A stretch of 64,000 nucleotides of DNA. Origin: Streptomyces lichenis (GTDB lineage: Bacteria; Actinomycetota; Actinomycetes; Streptomycetales; Streptomycetaceae). Positions 24,940 through 35,334 of this stretch are shown here, piece after piece. The notes beneath the pieces were generated by a model. It had not been told where the DNA came from, ran no database searches, and saw only the letters and a list, made by a program, of their open reading frames with translations. Positions within the stretch are counted from its first letter, which is position 1, and every line of letters begins with the position of its first letter. The stretch covers positions 1 to 64,000 of the forward strand of contig NZ_JALPTH010000033.1 of assembly GCF_023218175.1 (NCBI RefSeq). The letters are read 5' to 3'. The position numbers and the translations under genes were made by a program.

Positions 24940-26403
24940 TTATCCGGGGATCCTAGGTGTCCGGCGGGTCAGCAGCCAGGGTTCGATCACCCCGAGCCCG
25001 CGGACCGGGCGCTGCCACATCGGCTGGAGGGCGAAGCGGTACGAGGGCGGGGTCTCGCCCTCCTTCTCGGCGCGGGCCGCGGCCTCGGCCGCCTCGGTCT
25101 CGGAGACCGGGGCCTCGCCGGTGCGGATCAGCTCCTCGGCGAAGGCCCCGTCCACCAGCACGGCGTCCTTGGGGGCTATCGAGGTGAGCCGGCTGGCCAG
25201 GTTCACCGTGGTGCCGAAGACATCGCCCATCCGGGTCGCCACGGTGCCGAAGGCGATCCCGACCCGCAGCGCGGGCATGGTCTCGTCCTGCGACAGGGTC
25301 TCGATCAGCCGTACGCCGATCTCGGCGGCGGTACCGGAGTCGTCGGCCGCGTACAGCACCTCGTCGCCGAGGGTCTTGATCAGCCGGCCGCCGTGCGCGG
25401 CCACCAGGTCGGCGCAGGTGGTCTCGAAGGCCTCGACCAGCTCGCCGAGCTCCTCCTCCTCCAGCCGGCGGGTCAGCCGGGTGAAGCCCACCAGGTCCGC
25501 GAAGCCGACCGCCAGCCGCCGGTCCACCATCTCCTCGTCGTCGGCGGCCTGCACCACCCGGCCCGTGGCGGCCGCGAGCTGCCGCCGCCACACGTACACC
25601 AGGAACTCCTGGAGCTCCGGCAGCAGCAGCTCGACCAGCGGATAGGTGACCTCGGTCCGGGTCATCCCGGGCTCGGGCGGCTCGGTCAGGCCCTCCAGGA
25701 AGGAGTCGATCTGCCATTCGGCCAGCCGGGCGGTGGTCTGCCCGGTGGAGCGGGCCACCTGCACCGCCATCGGCTCGCTGAGCAGCCCGGCCTCCACCAG
25801 ACCGGCCAGCCGGCGCAGCGCCAGGACATCGGCCTCGGTGAGCGCCTTGGCCTGGCCGATGTCGGCGAAACCCATGGCCCGCCAGAAGCGGGAGGCGAGG
25901 TCCATGGAGACCCCGGCGGTGCGGGCCGCCTGGAAGGGGGTGTAGCGGCGGTCGGCGCCGAGGATCAGCTGCTCCAGCCGGATGGCGAGCGGATCGTCGG
26001 TCGGCTCGGCGGTGTGGTCGACCACATGGTGCGGGGTCGGGTACGCGGCGCCCTCCCCGGCCGCCCCGGAGCGGTGCTCCGTACGGGAGGCGGTGCCCGG
26101 CCGGCTCTCGTCCCCGGAGCGCGGGGACGGGGAGTCCTCGGGCGCGGCCTCGGACCCGGAGTCGCCTCCGGTGCCGGAGTCGCTCTCGGCCCCGGCCCCG
26201 GTCCCAGCCTCCGAGCCGGATCCTGAGCGGTACGGCTCGGTCCCGGAGTGGGAGGGGTCCGGGGCGCCGGAGCCGGAACGACGGGCGGAACCGGTACCGG
26301 AACGGGGTTCGGGGCCGGTGCGGGAACGGTGGACGGGGCCGCTGCCGGAACCGGTACCGGAGCCGGGCTCCGGCCGGTCGGGGTTCGCGTCGTCGACGGT
26401 CAC
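24940..26403 (-). CDS. cya: Class III adenylate cyclase
   Basis: A 487-residue soluble cyclase. Residues about 1-125 are a low-complexity Ser/Gly/Glu/Pro-rich region, probably disordered. Residues about 135-275 form a helical regulatory domain like that of mycobacterial Rv1264, and about 290-460 the catalytic domain (GFADLVGFTRL with metal-binding Asp; TLGDEVLYAADD). It converts ATP to cAMP; in S. coelicolor the orthologue affects germination and development through Crp. GTG 26403 is chosen because AGGAGG lies 6-7 nt upstream. The long upstream open frame is not needed. Confidence 0.92.
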   Translation of the reverse strand: MTVDDANPDRPEPGSGTGSGSGPVHRSRTGPEPRSGTGSARRSGSGAPDPSHSGTEPYRSGSGSEAGTGAGAESDSGTGGDSGSEAAPEDSPSPRSGDESRPGTASRTEHRSGAAGEGAAYPTPHHVVDHTAEPTDDPLAIRLEQLILGADRRYTPFQAARTAGVSMDLASRFWRAMGFADIGQAKALTEADVLALRRLAGLVEAGLLSEPMAVQVARSTGQTTARLAEWQIDSFLEGLTEPPEPGMTRTEVTYPLVELLLPELQEFLVYVWRRQLAAATGRVVQAADDEEMVDRRLAVGFADLVGFTRLTRRLEEEELGELVEAFETTCADLVAAHGGRLIKTLGDEVLYAADDSGTAAEIGVRLIETLSQDETMPALRVGIAFGTVATRMGDVFGTTVNLASRLTSIAPKDAVLVDGAFAEELIRTGEAPVSETEAAEAAARAEKEGETPPSYRFALQPMWQRPVRGLGVIEPWLLTRRTPRIPG

Positions 26404-26719
26404 CGGCCGCCTCCTGCCCGTTCCGTGCGCACTGTTCTGCCGATCTGTCGCTGGATCGCGGTCCACGATACGGCAGGTGTGCCCTGGCTCACGTCCTGAT
26501 GGGCCGCCCGGGCCTCCGACCGGTCCCGACGCCGTACTCGCTGGTCCGGCGCTCGTTTGGGCCTCGTCCCGCCCCGATCCGACCCCGGGTCCGGCTCCGA
26601 TCAGGCTCCCCTCCGGCCCCGGGCGGGGCGGAAGGATCAGCTCCGCCCGGGGCCCGCCGGAGCCGCGGCGGCCGGCTTCCGGTCCCGGTCCGTTGACCGC
26701 CCCGCCGGAGCCGCGGCGG
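26404..26719. other. 316-bp region between cya and birA
   Basis: No gene supported. It contains the cya promoter side and most of a 41-bp tandem duplication of the birA 3' end (listed separately). Confidence 0.6.
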
Positions 26720-26741
26720 TCAGCCGCCGGTCCCGGTCCGT
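26653..26741. repeat. Tandem duplication overlapping the birA 3' end
   Basis: Two copies of a 41-bp sequence at 26653-26693 and 26701-26741 (48-bp period) share CCCGCCGGAGCCGCGGCGG and CCGGTCCCGGTCCGT. The right copy covers the birA stop codon and last codons; the left copy is noncoding. Confidence 0.7.
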
Positions 26742-27613
26742 ACGTGGACGATGTCCCCGGCGCTGACGGCCTCCTGGCCGCCGCCCTCGGTGGCCACCAC
26801 CAGCCGGCCCTCGCCGTCCAGGGCGATCGCCTCGCCCACCAGGGTGCGCTCACCCGGCAGCTCGGCGCGGACCGAGCGGCCGAGGGTGGCGCAGCCGGCG
26901 GCGTACGCCTCCTGGAGCCCGGAGGCGGCCGGGTCGCCGTTGGCGGCGGTCCACTGCCCGTACCACTCCTCCAGCGAGCGCAGTACGGCCCGCAGCAGCG
27001 GGTCGCGGTCGGTGGAGATGGCGTCGGCCAGGGCCAGTGATCCGGCCGTGTGAACGGGCAGCTCCTCGGCGCGCAGGCTGACGTTGAGGCCCAGGCCGAT
27101 GACGACCGCGCCGCCGTCGCCGGCCCGCTCCGCGAGGATGCCGCCGGTCTTGCGCTCCTCGCCGCCGACGGTCACCAGCAGGTCGTTGGGCCATTTGAGG
27201 GCGGTGTCCGCCCCGGCGGCGCGGGCCAGCGCGGTGGCGGCGGCCACCCCGGTGAGCAGCGGCAGCCAGGCCAGGCGCTCCACCGGGACGTCCGGCCTCA
27301 GCAGGACGGAGAAGAAGAGCCCGGAGCGGGCGGGCGCGGACCAGGAGCGGTCGAGCCGGCCGCGCCCGGCGGTCTGCTCCTCGGCGACCAGCACCGCGCC
27401 CTCGGGGAGCTCGGCGGCGCGGGCGGACAGGTCGGAGTTGGTGGAGCCGGTGGCGGCGACCACGTCGAGGGAGGTCCACAGGGAGCCGGGGCGGACCAGG
27501 GCGCGGCGCAGCGCCCCCTCGTCGAGCGGCGGCCGTTCGAGGTCGGACCAGCGGCTGCCGCCGCCGCTTCCACCAGGAGAAGAAGAACCGTGTGCGGGCT
27601 GTGCGGGCGTCAT
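26720..27613 (-). CDS. birA: Biotin-[acetyl-CoA-carboxylase] ligase BirA
   Basis: BirA forms biotinyl-AMP and transfers biotin to the carrier lysine of acyl-CoA carboxylases such as AccA2 nearby. The 297-residue protein has the biotin-binding GRGRLDRSW block, KWPNDLLV and VIGLGLNVSL. It lacks the N-terminal winged helix of E. coli BirA, so it is a monofunctional class I ligase. The start is supported by TACGCT 7 nt upstream with no Shine-Dalgarno. It is divergent from pccB across about 180 bp, a conserved actinobacterial arrangement. Confidence 0.95.
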   Translation of the reverse strand: MTPAQPAHGSSSPGGSGGGSRWSDLERPPLDEGALRRALVRPGSLWTSLDVVAATGSTNSDLSARAAELPEGAVLVAEEQTAGRGRLDRSWSAPARSGLFFSVLLRPDVPVERLAWLPLLTGVAAATALARAAGADTALKWPNDLLVTVGGEERKTGGILAERAGDGGAVVIGLGLNVSLRAEELPVHTAGSLALADAISTDRDPLLRAVLRSLEEWYGQWTAANGDPAASGLQEAYAAGCATLGRSVRAELPGERTLVGEAIALDGEGRLVVATEGGGQEAVSAGDIVHVRTGTGG

Positions 27614-27620
27614 GCAAGTC

Positions 27621-27626
27621 AGCGTA
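27621..27626 (-). promoter_or_regulatory. Candidate -10 box of a leaderless birA promoter
   Basis: TACGCT on the minus strand ends 7 nt before the birA ATG. Confidence 0.55.
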
Positions 27627-27795
27627 GGTGTGGCAAACACCGCACTGCCGGAGACCCGCCCCGCCGATACGCTACGGGCCAGTAGCCGTCGTCCCCGTGA
27701 CCAGGGCGATCCGCCCCGTAACCGGCGATCGATCAACCGTCCACGACTCAACCGTCCACGACCAGGTCCCCGACCAGGCAGGGAGCCGCATCCCG

Positions 27796-29457
<1,662 letters not shown>

Positions 29458-29510
29458 GGCGGGGGTACCCGTGTGAGCGTCGCGTCCCGCAGCACCACGA
29501 GGAGGTTCCC

Positions 29511-29720
29511 ATGATCAGAGTCGTACGGGGCAACCCGACCCCGGAGGAGCTGGCCGCCGCCCTCGCGGTGGTCCGGGCCCGCGCGGCGGCCGATGCCGCG
29601 GCCGCCTCCGACGGCCCGCCGCACGCCCCGGAGGGCTGGTCCGACCCGGCCAGGATCGCCCGCGGCCGCCGCCCCCAGCCGGGCCCGCGCTCCTGGACCC
29701 GCTCCTACTGGCCGGCCTGA
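29511..29720 (+). CDS. pccE: Acyl-CoA carboxylase epsilon subunit
   Basis: A 69-residue protein with the epsilon-subunit opening IRVVRGNPTPEELAAALAV and the Trp-rich ending SWTRSYWPA. Actinobacterial epsilon subunits bind and activate the alpha-beta carboxylase complex. A strong GAGGAGG precedes the ATG; 53 bp after pccB, same operon, closed by the terminator at 29738. Confidence 0.92.
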   Translation: MIRVVRGNPTPEELAAALAVVRARAAADAAAASDGPPHAPEGWSDPARIARGRRPQPGPRSWTRSYWPA

Positions 29721-29737
29721 GGACAGCGGTATCGGTG

Positions 29738-29772
29738 AGAGGGCCCGTACCCGGCGCGGGTGCGGGCCCTCT
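29738..29772. terminator. Terminator after pccE
   Basis: A 16-pair hairpin (29738-29753 with 29757-29772, one G-T pair, GCG loop) between converging genes. Confidence 0.8.
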
Positions 29773-29789
29773 GGCATGGGCGGCCGCCG

Positions 29790-29918
29790 CTAACGCAGCC
29801 CGGTGACGAACATCAGCACCACCATCGCCAGGGCCAGCAGGACACCCGCGCGTCGCAGCATGGCCTGCATGTCGCGCATCTCCTCGGGCGGCTCGTTCTC
29901 CGGGTCGGACCACAGCAT
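29790..29918 (-). CDS. Very small single-span membrane protein
   Basis: A 42-residue peptide: an acidic N-terminus (WSDPENEPPEEMRDM), then a hydrophobic helix (AGVLLALAMVVLMFVTG) ending in LR. AGGA lies about 8 nt before the ATG. Its position between pccE and maf, converging on pccE, and its well-formed amphipathic-plus-hydrophobic layout suggest a real small protein. Function is unknown. Confidence 0.6.
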   Translation of the reverse strand: MLWSDPENEPPEEMRDMQAMLRRAGVLLALAMVVLMFVTGLR

Positions 29919-30046
29919 GCCTTCGATCCTGCGGCCGCCGCCCCGCCGCCCGCCTGAGTACGCGTACTCAGCCTCCTCCGGGGCCCGCGTGGGCCTGGTC
30001 ACCCCCGCCCGCCCCGGCCGTGTCCGCGCCCGCCGGAGTGGATCAG

Positions 30047-30052
30047 TACCCT
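30047..30052 (+). promoter_or_regulatory. Candidate -10 box of a leaderless maf promoter
   Basis: TACCCT ends 7 nt before the maf ATG; no Shine-Dalgarno is visible. Confidence 0.5.
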
Positions 30053-30059
30053 CCCTGGC

Positions 30060-30668
30060 ATGACCATCGCCGCTCGCCGCCGCCTTGTGCTGGCCTCCGC
30101 GTCCCCCGCCCGCCTCGGTCTGCTCCGGCAGGCCGGCCTCGCCCCCGAGGTCATCGTCAGCGGGGTGGACGAGGACGCGATCACCGCCCCCACCCCCGCC
30201 GAACTGGCGCTCGCGCTGGCCGAGGCCAAGGCCTCCCGGGTGGCCGCCCGGCCCGAGGTGGCCGGCGCCCTGGTGATCGGCTGCGATTCGGTGCTGGAGC
30301 TGGACAAGCGGGCACTGGGCAAGCCGGCCGACTCGGCGGAGGCCACCGCCCGCTGGAAGGAGATGCGCGGCCGGGCGGGCGTGCTCCAGACCGGGCACTG
30401 CGTCTACGACACCGCCGCCAAGCGGTACGCCTCCGCCACCGCGTCCACCGTCGTCCGCTTCGGCGAGCCGACGGACGAGGAGATCGCCGCGTACGTGGCC
30501 AGCGGGGAGCCCCTGCACGTGGCGGGCGCCTTCACGCTGGACGGCCGGTCCGCCCCGTTCATCGAGGGCGTGGACGGCGACCCGGGCAACGTCATCGGGC
30601 TGTCCCTGCCGCTGCTGCGCCGGCTGCTGGCCGAGCTGGGCGTGGCCATCACCGACCTCTGGGCCTGA
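30060..30668 (+). CDS. maf: Maf-family nucleotide pyrophosphatase
   Basis: A 202-residue Maf protein. The N-terminal LVLASASPARLGLLRQAG and VIGCDSVLEL blocks hold the nucleotide-binding Ser/Arg and catalytic Asp; GDPGNVIGLSLPLL closes the domain. Maf enzymes hydrolyse non-canonical or canonical nucleoside triphosphates (dTTP/UTP in many) to monophosphates and can arrest cell division when overexpressed. Location beside the acyl-CoA carboxylase genes is conserved in actinobacteria. It converges on the membrane protein gene at 30696. Confidence 0.93.
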   Translation: MTIAARRRLVLASASPARLGLLRQAGLAPEVIVSGVDEDAITAPTPAELALALAEAKASRVAARPEVAGALVIGCDSVLELDKRALGKPADSAEATARWKEMRGRAGVLQTGHCVYDTAAKRYASATASTVVRFGEPTDEEIAAYVASGEPLHVAGAFTLDGRSAPFIEGVDGDPGNVIGLSLPLLRRLLAELGVAITDLWA

Positions 30669-30695
30669 GCCACCCCTCGTACGCGGGCCGCGACC

Positions 30696-31175
30696 CTACG
30701 CCGGGGCCGGGCGCCCGCCGCCGTCCGGGCCCGCCCCGGGGTCGCCCTCCGCCGGGACGGGGCCCGGGCGGCGGTCCGGCAGGTCGGGGGCATACAGCAC
30801 CAGCGCGGCCACCAGCAGCGCCAGGACCAGCATCATCAGGGCGAACGCGGTCCAGCCGACCAGCCCCACCGCCACCGCGCCCAGCACCCCGTGCACGATG
30901 GCGCAGGCGATCAGCACGATCCGCACCGGCCGGGTCGGCGGCTGGTCCCGTACCCCCACCACCAGCAGCAGCACCCCGCAGAGCGCCAGGAACGCGCCGA
31001 ACACCGCCCCCAGCACCCAGATCCCGGTGACCATGTGGTCGGGGTCGAGGCCGTCCAGGGACATCTGCTGGCCGCCCATCACAGAGGCGAGCACCAGATG
31101 CAGCAGCACCGTGCCGACCGCTTCCAGCAGCAGCACGACCCCGGCCGCCAGGGCGATGGCTCGACGGGCCCCCAT
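30696..31175 (-). CDS. Four-helix integral membrane protein
   Basis: A 159-residue protein with four hydrophobic segments (about residues 5-30, 50-75, 85-108 and 110-127) and a Pro/Gly-rich cytoplasmic tail (DLPDRRPGPVPAEGD). The loop after the first helix carries MGGQQMSLDGLDPDHMV. No transporter or enzymatic motif is seen. It sits between maf and accA2 and is transcribed away from accA2. Confidence 0.85.
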   Translation of the reverse strand: MGARRAIALAAGVVLLLEAVGTVLLHLVLASVMGGQQMSLDGLDPDHMVTGIWVLGAVFGAFLALCGVLLLVVGVRDQPPTRPVRIVLIACAIVHGVLGAVAVGLVGWTAFALMMLVLALLVAALVLYAPDLPDRRPGPVPAEGDPGAGPDGGGRPAPA

Positions 31176-31570
31176 GGAACCCCCTCCTACTCCCGCTGAT
31201 GTCTCCTCTTACCGGCGGTAGTGACCGGTGCCGGGCAGGCTACTGAGTGGTAATGGCCAGGACAAGGGGGTGGACCAGGGCCGGCCTCGGAGATCGCCTC
31301 GGGCGCGCCGCTCAGAGGAATCCGTTCCGCCATTGGTAGGGACTCCACAAAGAATCGGGACGCGGCGCTGGACCGGCAGACAGAGACCTGGGCCACACCG
31401 GGCGGTTACTGTTCCGTCCAGAAGCCCTGCGTAACGTGGTGCGACAAGGATTTTTCCGCATACGGCACGCCTCGAATCACGCTCCGTGTGGGCAAGCTCA
31501 CCCCTGGGGACGGGTCGTGAGGCCGTGTCGGCAGTCCCTAAACTCAGCTTGTTTCAAGGAGGGAGCCATC
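31176..31570. other. 395-bp divergent promoter region upstream of accA2
   Basis: No gene is supported; short open frames here lack ribosome sites and protein-like composition. TAAACT at 31539-31544, 13 bp before the accA2 Shine-Dalgarno, is a plausible -10 box. The stretch is less G+C-rich than its flanks, typical of a regulated promoter. Confidence 0.55.
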
Positions 31571-33343
31571 GTGCGCAAGGTGCTCATCGCCAACCGTGGC
31601 GAAATCGCTGTCCGTGTCGCCCGGGCCTGCCGGGACGCGGGGATCGCCAGCGTGGCCGTCTACGCCGATCCGGACCGGGACGCCCTGCACGTCCGGGCGG
31701 CCGACGAGGCGTTCGCCCTGGGCGGTGACACCCCGGCGACCAGCTACCTGGACATCGCCAAGGTGCTCCAGGCCGCCGCCGACGCGGGGGCGGACGCAGT
31801 CCACCCCGGCTACGGCTTCCTGTCGGAGAACGCGGAGTTCGCCCAGGCCGTGCTGGACGCCGGGCTGACCTGGATCGGCCCGCCGCCGCACGCCATCCGC
31901 GACCTGGGCGACAAGGTGGCCGCCCGGCACATCGCCCAGCGCGCCGGCGCCCCGCTGGTGGCCGGCACCCCCGACCCGGTCTCCGGGGCCGACGAGGTCG
32001 TCGCCTTCGCCGAGGAGCACGGCCTGCCGATCGCCATCAAGGCCGCCTTCGGCGGCGGCGGGCGCGGACTGAAGGTCGCCCGCACCCTGGAGGAGGTCCC
32101 CGAGCTCTACGACTCCGCCGTCCGCGAGGCGGTGGCCGCCTTCGGCCGCGGCGAGTGCTTCGTCGAGCGCTACCTCGACCGCCCCCGGCACGTGGAGACC
32201 CAGTGCCTGGCCGACACCCACGGCAACGTGGTCGTCGTCTCCACCCGTGACTGCTCGCTCCAGCGCCGCCACCAGAAGCTGGTCGAGGAGGCCCCCGCGC
32301 CGTTCCTCACCGAGGACCAGAACAAGCAGCTCTACGCCGCCTCCAAGGCCATCCTGAAGGAGGCCGGCTACGTCGGCGCCGGCACGGTGGAGTTCCTGGT
32401 CGGCAACGACGGCACCATCTCCTTCCTGGAGGTCAACACCCGCCTCCAGGTCGAGCACCCGGTCACCGAGGAGGTCACCGGTATCGACCTGGTCCGCGAG
32501 ATGTTCCGCATCGCCGACGGCGAGGAGCTCGGCTACGGCGATCCCGCGGTGCGCGGCCACTCCTTCGAGTTCCGCATCAACGGCGAGGACCCGGGCCGCA
32601 ACTTCCTGCCCGCCCCCGGCACCGTCACCCTCTTCGACCCGCCCACCGGCCCCGGCGTCCGCCTCGACGCGGGCGTGGAGTCCGGCAGCGTCATCGGCCC
32701 GGCCTGGGACTCCCTGCTGGCCAAGCTGGTCATCACCGGCGCCACCCGGCAGCAGGCCCTCCAGCGCGCCTCCCGGGCGCTGGCCGAGTTCACCGTGGAG
32801 GGCATGGCCACCGCCATCCCGTTCCACCGGGCCGTGGTGGTCGACCCGGCGTTCGGCCCCGAGCTGACCGGTTCCGCCGACCCGTTCACCGTCCACACCC
32901 GCTGGATCGAGACGGAGTTCGTCAACGAGATCAAGCCCTTCGCCGCCCCGGCCGACGCCGAGTCGGACGAGGAGCCGGGCCGCGAGACGGTCGTGGTGGA
33001 GGTCGGCGGCAAGCGCCTGGAGGTCTCCCTGCCGTCCTCGCTGGGCATGTCGCTGGCCCGCACCGGGCTGGCCGCCGGCGCCAAGCCCAAGCGCCGGGCC
33101 GCCAAGAAGTCCGGCCCGGCCGCCTCCGGCGACACCCTCGCCTCCCCCATGCAGGGCACCATTGTGAAGGTGGCCGTCGAGGAGGGCCAGGAGGTCAAGG
33201 AGGGCGAGCTGATCGTGGTCCTGGAGGCCATGAAGATGGAGCAGCCGCTGAACGCCCACCGCTCCGGCACCGTCAAGGGCCTGACCGCCGAGGTCGGCGC
33301 CTCCATCACCTCCGGCGCCGCGATCTGCGAGATCAAGGACTGA
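31571..33343 (+). CDS. accA2: Acyl-CoA carboxylase alpha subunit (biotin carboxylase + BCCP)
   Basis: A 590-residue biotinylated alpha subunit, the same length as S. coelicolor AccA2. Biotin carboxylase spans about residues 1-450 (KVLIANRGEIAVRVARAC, the ATP-grasp glycine loop AFGGGGRGLKVAR, EVNTRLQVEHPVTE). A Lys/Ala-rich hinge near 510-525 leads to the BCCP domain, where EAMKM carries the biotinyl lysine. It carboxylates biotin for PccB and other beta subunits; BirA at 26720 attaches the biotin. The GTG start has AAGGAGGG 6-7 nt upstream. A strong terminator follows. Confidence 0.96.
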   Translation: MRKVLIANRGEIAVRVARACRDAGIASVAVYADPDRDALHVRAADEAFALGGDTPATSYLDIAKVLQAAADAGADAVHPGYGFLSENAEFAQAVLDAGLTWIGPPPHAIRDLGDKVAARHIAQRAGAPLVAGTPDPVSGADEVVAFAEEHGLPIAIKAAFGGGGRGLKVARTLEEVPELYDSAVREAVAAFGRGECFVERYLDRPRHVETQCLADTHGNVVVVSTRDCSLQRRHQKLVEEAPAPFLTEDQNKQLYAASKAILKEAGYVGAGTVEFLVGNDGTISFLEVNTRLQVEHPVTEEVTGIDLVREMFRIADGEELGYGDPAVRGHSFEFRINGEDPGRNFLPAPGTVTLFDPPTGPGVRLDAGVESGSVIGPAWDSLLAKLVITGATRQQALQRASRALAEFTVEGMATAIPFHRAVVVDPAFGPELTGSADPFTVHTRWIETEFVNEIKPFAAPADAESDEEPGRETVVVEVGGKRLEVSLPSSLGMSLARTGLAAGAKPKRRAAKKSGPAASGDTLASPMQGTIVKVAVEEGQEVKEGELIVVLEAMKMEQPLNAHRSGTVKGLTAEVGASITSGAAICEIKD

Positions 33344-33364
33344 CCTCCGGCACTCCGCGGATAC

Positions 33365-33405
33365 GGAACGGGGCCCACCGGTTTGTTTCCGGTGGGCCCC
33401 GTTCC
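33365..33405 (+). terminator. Strong terminator after accA2
   Basis: A perfect 17-bp inverted repeat (33365-33381 with 33389-33405) and TTTGTTT loop, 22 bp after the stop. Confidence 0.88.
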
Positions 33406-33532
33406 CGTACCGCCGCACCCGCGCCCGGTGATTTCCCGGTACCGGCCGGGGTCCGAGCCCGCGATGGCATCCTGGAGTTCCTGGAGAGCACGCCGCGAGC
33501 GCGGCGGGGCCGCGACGAGGAGGGACCGCGCG

Positions 33533-34126
33533 ATGGCGACCAGTACGGCGGCGGACCGGGTGCCCGAGCAGCCGCGTCCGCTGCGCGCCGACGCCCGCCG
33601 CAACCGGGAGCGGCTGCTGCGCGAGGCGCGGCTGGCCTTCGCCGAGCACGGCACCGACGCCTCGCTGGAGGAGGTGGCCCGCCGGGCGGGCGTGGGCATC
33701 GGCACGCTCTACCGCCACTTCCCCAACCGGCACGCGCTGATGAACGCGGTCTTCCAGGAGGCGCTGCACGCCCTGCTCACCCGCTCCCAGGAGCTGGCGG
33801 AGGCCGAGCAGCCGTGCGCCGCGCTGGTGGAGTGGCTGCGGGCCATCGTCACCCACGCCGGTGAGTACCGGGGGCTGGCCAAGGAGCTGATGTCCGCCTC
33901 GCACGACACCACCTCCGCGCTCTCCCAGTGCAGCACCCCGCTGGGCTCAGCGGGCGCCGCCCTGCTGCGGCGCGCCCAGCGGTCCGGGGCGGTACGGGAG
34001 GACGTGTCGATCGGCGACCTGATGCAGCTGACCAACGCGATCGCCCTGGCCGCCGAGGAGTGCCCGGCCGACGCGCAGCTGGCCGACCGGCTGCTGACCC
34101 TGACCCTGCGCGGGCTGAAGCCGTGA
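33533..34126 (+). CDS. TetR-family transcriptional regulator
   Basis: A 197-residue regulator. The TetR HTH is at about residues 18-65 (FAEHGTDASLEEVARRAGVG, then TLYRHFPNRHALMNAV), and a helical ligand-binding domain follows. The C-terminal part resembles SbtR-like repressors. GGAGGGA precedes the ATG. Its targets are not evident: neighbours are accA2 (upstream, terminated) and a convergent DeoR gene. A local or distant transporter is the usual target for this family. Confidence 0.9.
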   Translation: MATSTAADRVPEQPRPLRADARRNRERLLREARLAFAEHGTDASLEEVARRAGVGIGTLYRHFPNRHALMNAVFQEALHALLTRSQELAEAEQPCAALVEWLRAIVTHAGEYRGLAKELMSASHDTTSALSQCSTPLGSAGAALLRRAQRSGAVREDVSIGDLMQLTNAIALAAEECPADAQLADRLLTLTLRGLKP

Positions 34127-34149
34127 CCTCACTCGTCGGCTGAGGAGGC

Positions 34150-35115
34150 TCAGCGGCGGCGCAGGTCCGCCACCCGGGCCGCGCGCTCGGCGGGCTGGGG
34201 CTCGGGGGCGGCCAGCGGGCCGGGGGCACCGCGCAGCGGACCGGGGGCGCCCGGGTGGCGGCCCCGCTGGCCGGGCAGCGGCACGTCCTGGCGGGCCCGG
34301 CGGCTGGGCGGCGCGGTCTCGGGGCCGCTCTGGCCGGTGCCGGCGACGGTGATCTGGACCCCCTGGTCGGCGAGCGCCTGGAGCTCGGTGCCGGCCCGGT
34401 CCTCGTGCGGCGGGGGCTCGTCGGTGACCAGCCGGGTGATCAGGTCGGTGGGCACCGTCTGGAACATGGTGTCGGTGCCCAGCTTGGTGTGGTCGGCGAG
34501 CACCACCACCTCCGCGGCGGCCTGCACCAGGGCGCGGTCCACGCTGGCGGAGAGCATGTTGGAGGTGGACAGCCCGCGCTCGGCGGTCAGCCCGCTGCCG
34601 GACAGGAACGCCCGGGAGACCCGCAGCCCCTGGAGGGACTGCTCGGCCCCGCTGCCCACCAGGGCGTAGTTGGAGCCGCGCAGGGTGCCGCCGGTCATCA
34701 CCACCTCGACCCGGTTGGCGTGCGCCAGGGCCTGGGCGACCAGCAGCGAGTTGGTGACCACGGTGAGGCCGGGCACCCGGGCGAGCCGGCGGGCCAGCTC
34801 CTGGGTGGTGGTCCCGGCGCCGACCACGATGGCCTCGCCCTCGCCCACCAGTCCGGCGGCCACATCGGCGATGGCGGTCTTCTCGGCCGTGGCCAGGTGC
34901 GACTTCTGCGGGAGCCCGGACTCCCGGGTGAAGCCGCCGGGAAGTACCGCACCACCGTGCCGGCGGTCGAGGAGTCCTTCGGCCTCCAGCGCCCGTACGT
35001 CCCGCCGTACGGTCACTTCTGAGGTCTGGACGACGCGGGCGAGCTCCCGGAGGCTCACGGCCCCGTTGGCGCGCACCATTTCAAGGATCAACTGACGACG
35101 TTCTGCAGCGAACAC
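34150..35115 (-). CDS. DeoR-family transcriptional regulator
   Basis: A 321-residue regulator: a DeoR winged helix (SLRELARVVQTSEVTVRRDV, residues 20-39), then a DeoRC sensor domain with VVGAGTTTQELARRL and NSLLVAQAL that binds phosphosugars. The last 65 residues are a Pro/Arg/Gly-rich tail. Members control sugar or nucleoside catabolism, so the nucleoside phosphorylase, mutase and deoC genes downstream are reasonable targets, but this is inference. GTG 35115 is supported by TACTGT 7 nt upstream and by its fit to the family start (FAAERRQLIL). Confidence 0.88.
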   Translation of the reverse strand: MFAAERRQLILEMVRANGAVSLRELARVVQTSEVTVRRDVRALEAEGLLDRRHGGAVLPGGFTRESGLPQKSHLATAEKTAIADVAAGLVGEGEAIVVGAGTTTQELARRLARVPGLTVVTNSLLVAQALAHANRVEVVMTGGTLRGSNYALVGSGAEQSLQGLRVSRAFLSGSGLTAERGLSTSNMLSASVDRALVQAAAEVVVLADHTKLGTDTMFQTVPTDLITRLVTDEPPPHEDRAGTELQALADQGVQITVAGTGQSGPETAPPSRRARQDVPLPGQRGRHPGAPGPLRGAPGPLAAPEPQPAERAARVADLRRR

Positions 35116-35122
35116 GAAACTG

Positions 35123-35128
35123 ACAGTA
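35123..35128 (-). promoter_or_regulatory. Candidate -10 box of a leaderless deoR-family promoter
   Basis: TACTGT on the minus strand ends 7 nt before GTG 35115. Confidence 0.5.
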
Positions 35129-35334
35129 ACCCCAGCGACCATTCCCACGCAGCGGAATGCGCCCGTTAAGCGAATTTCCGAACAGAGACGCCCACCAACT
35201 GGTATAAGACGGCTCGCTCGTTGACGCTCCTTGACCCCGGACGGCGATTGCCGACCGCTCACCGCCCCGACTTGCCGGGGGTTGGCGGGGGTTGTCCGTT
35301 CCCCGCCGCCCGGCACCGCGGCCGGAAAATGCCC

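Noticed and set aside
31544..33904. 786-codon minus-strand frame opposite accA2
   Set aside because: AccA2 on the plus strand is complete with all motifs; the reverse frame is low-complexity Gly/Val/Leu/Asp and an antisense shadow of high-GC codons.
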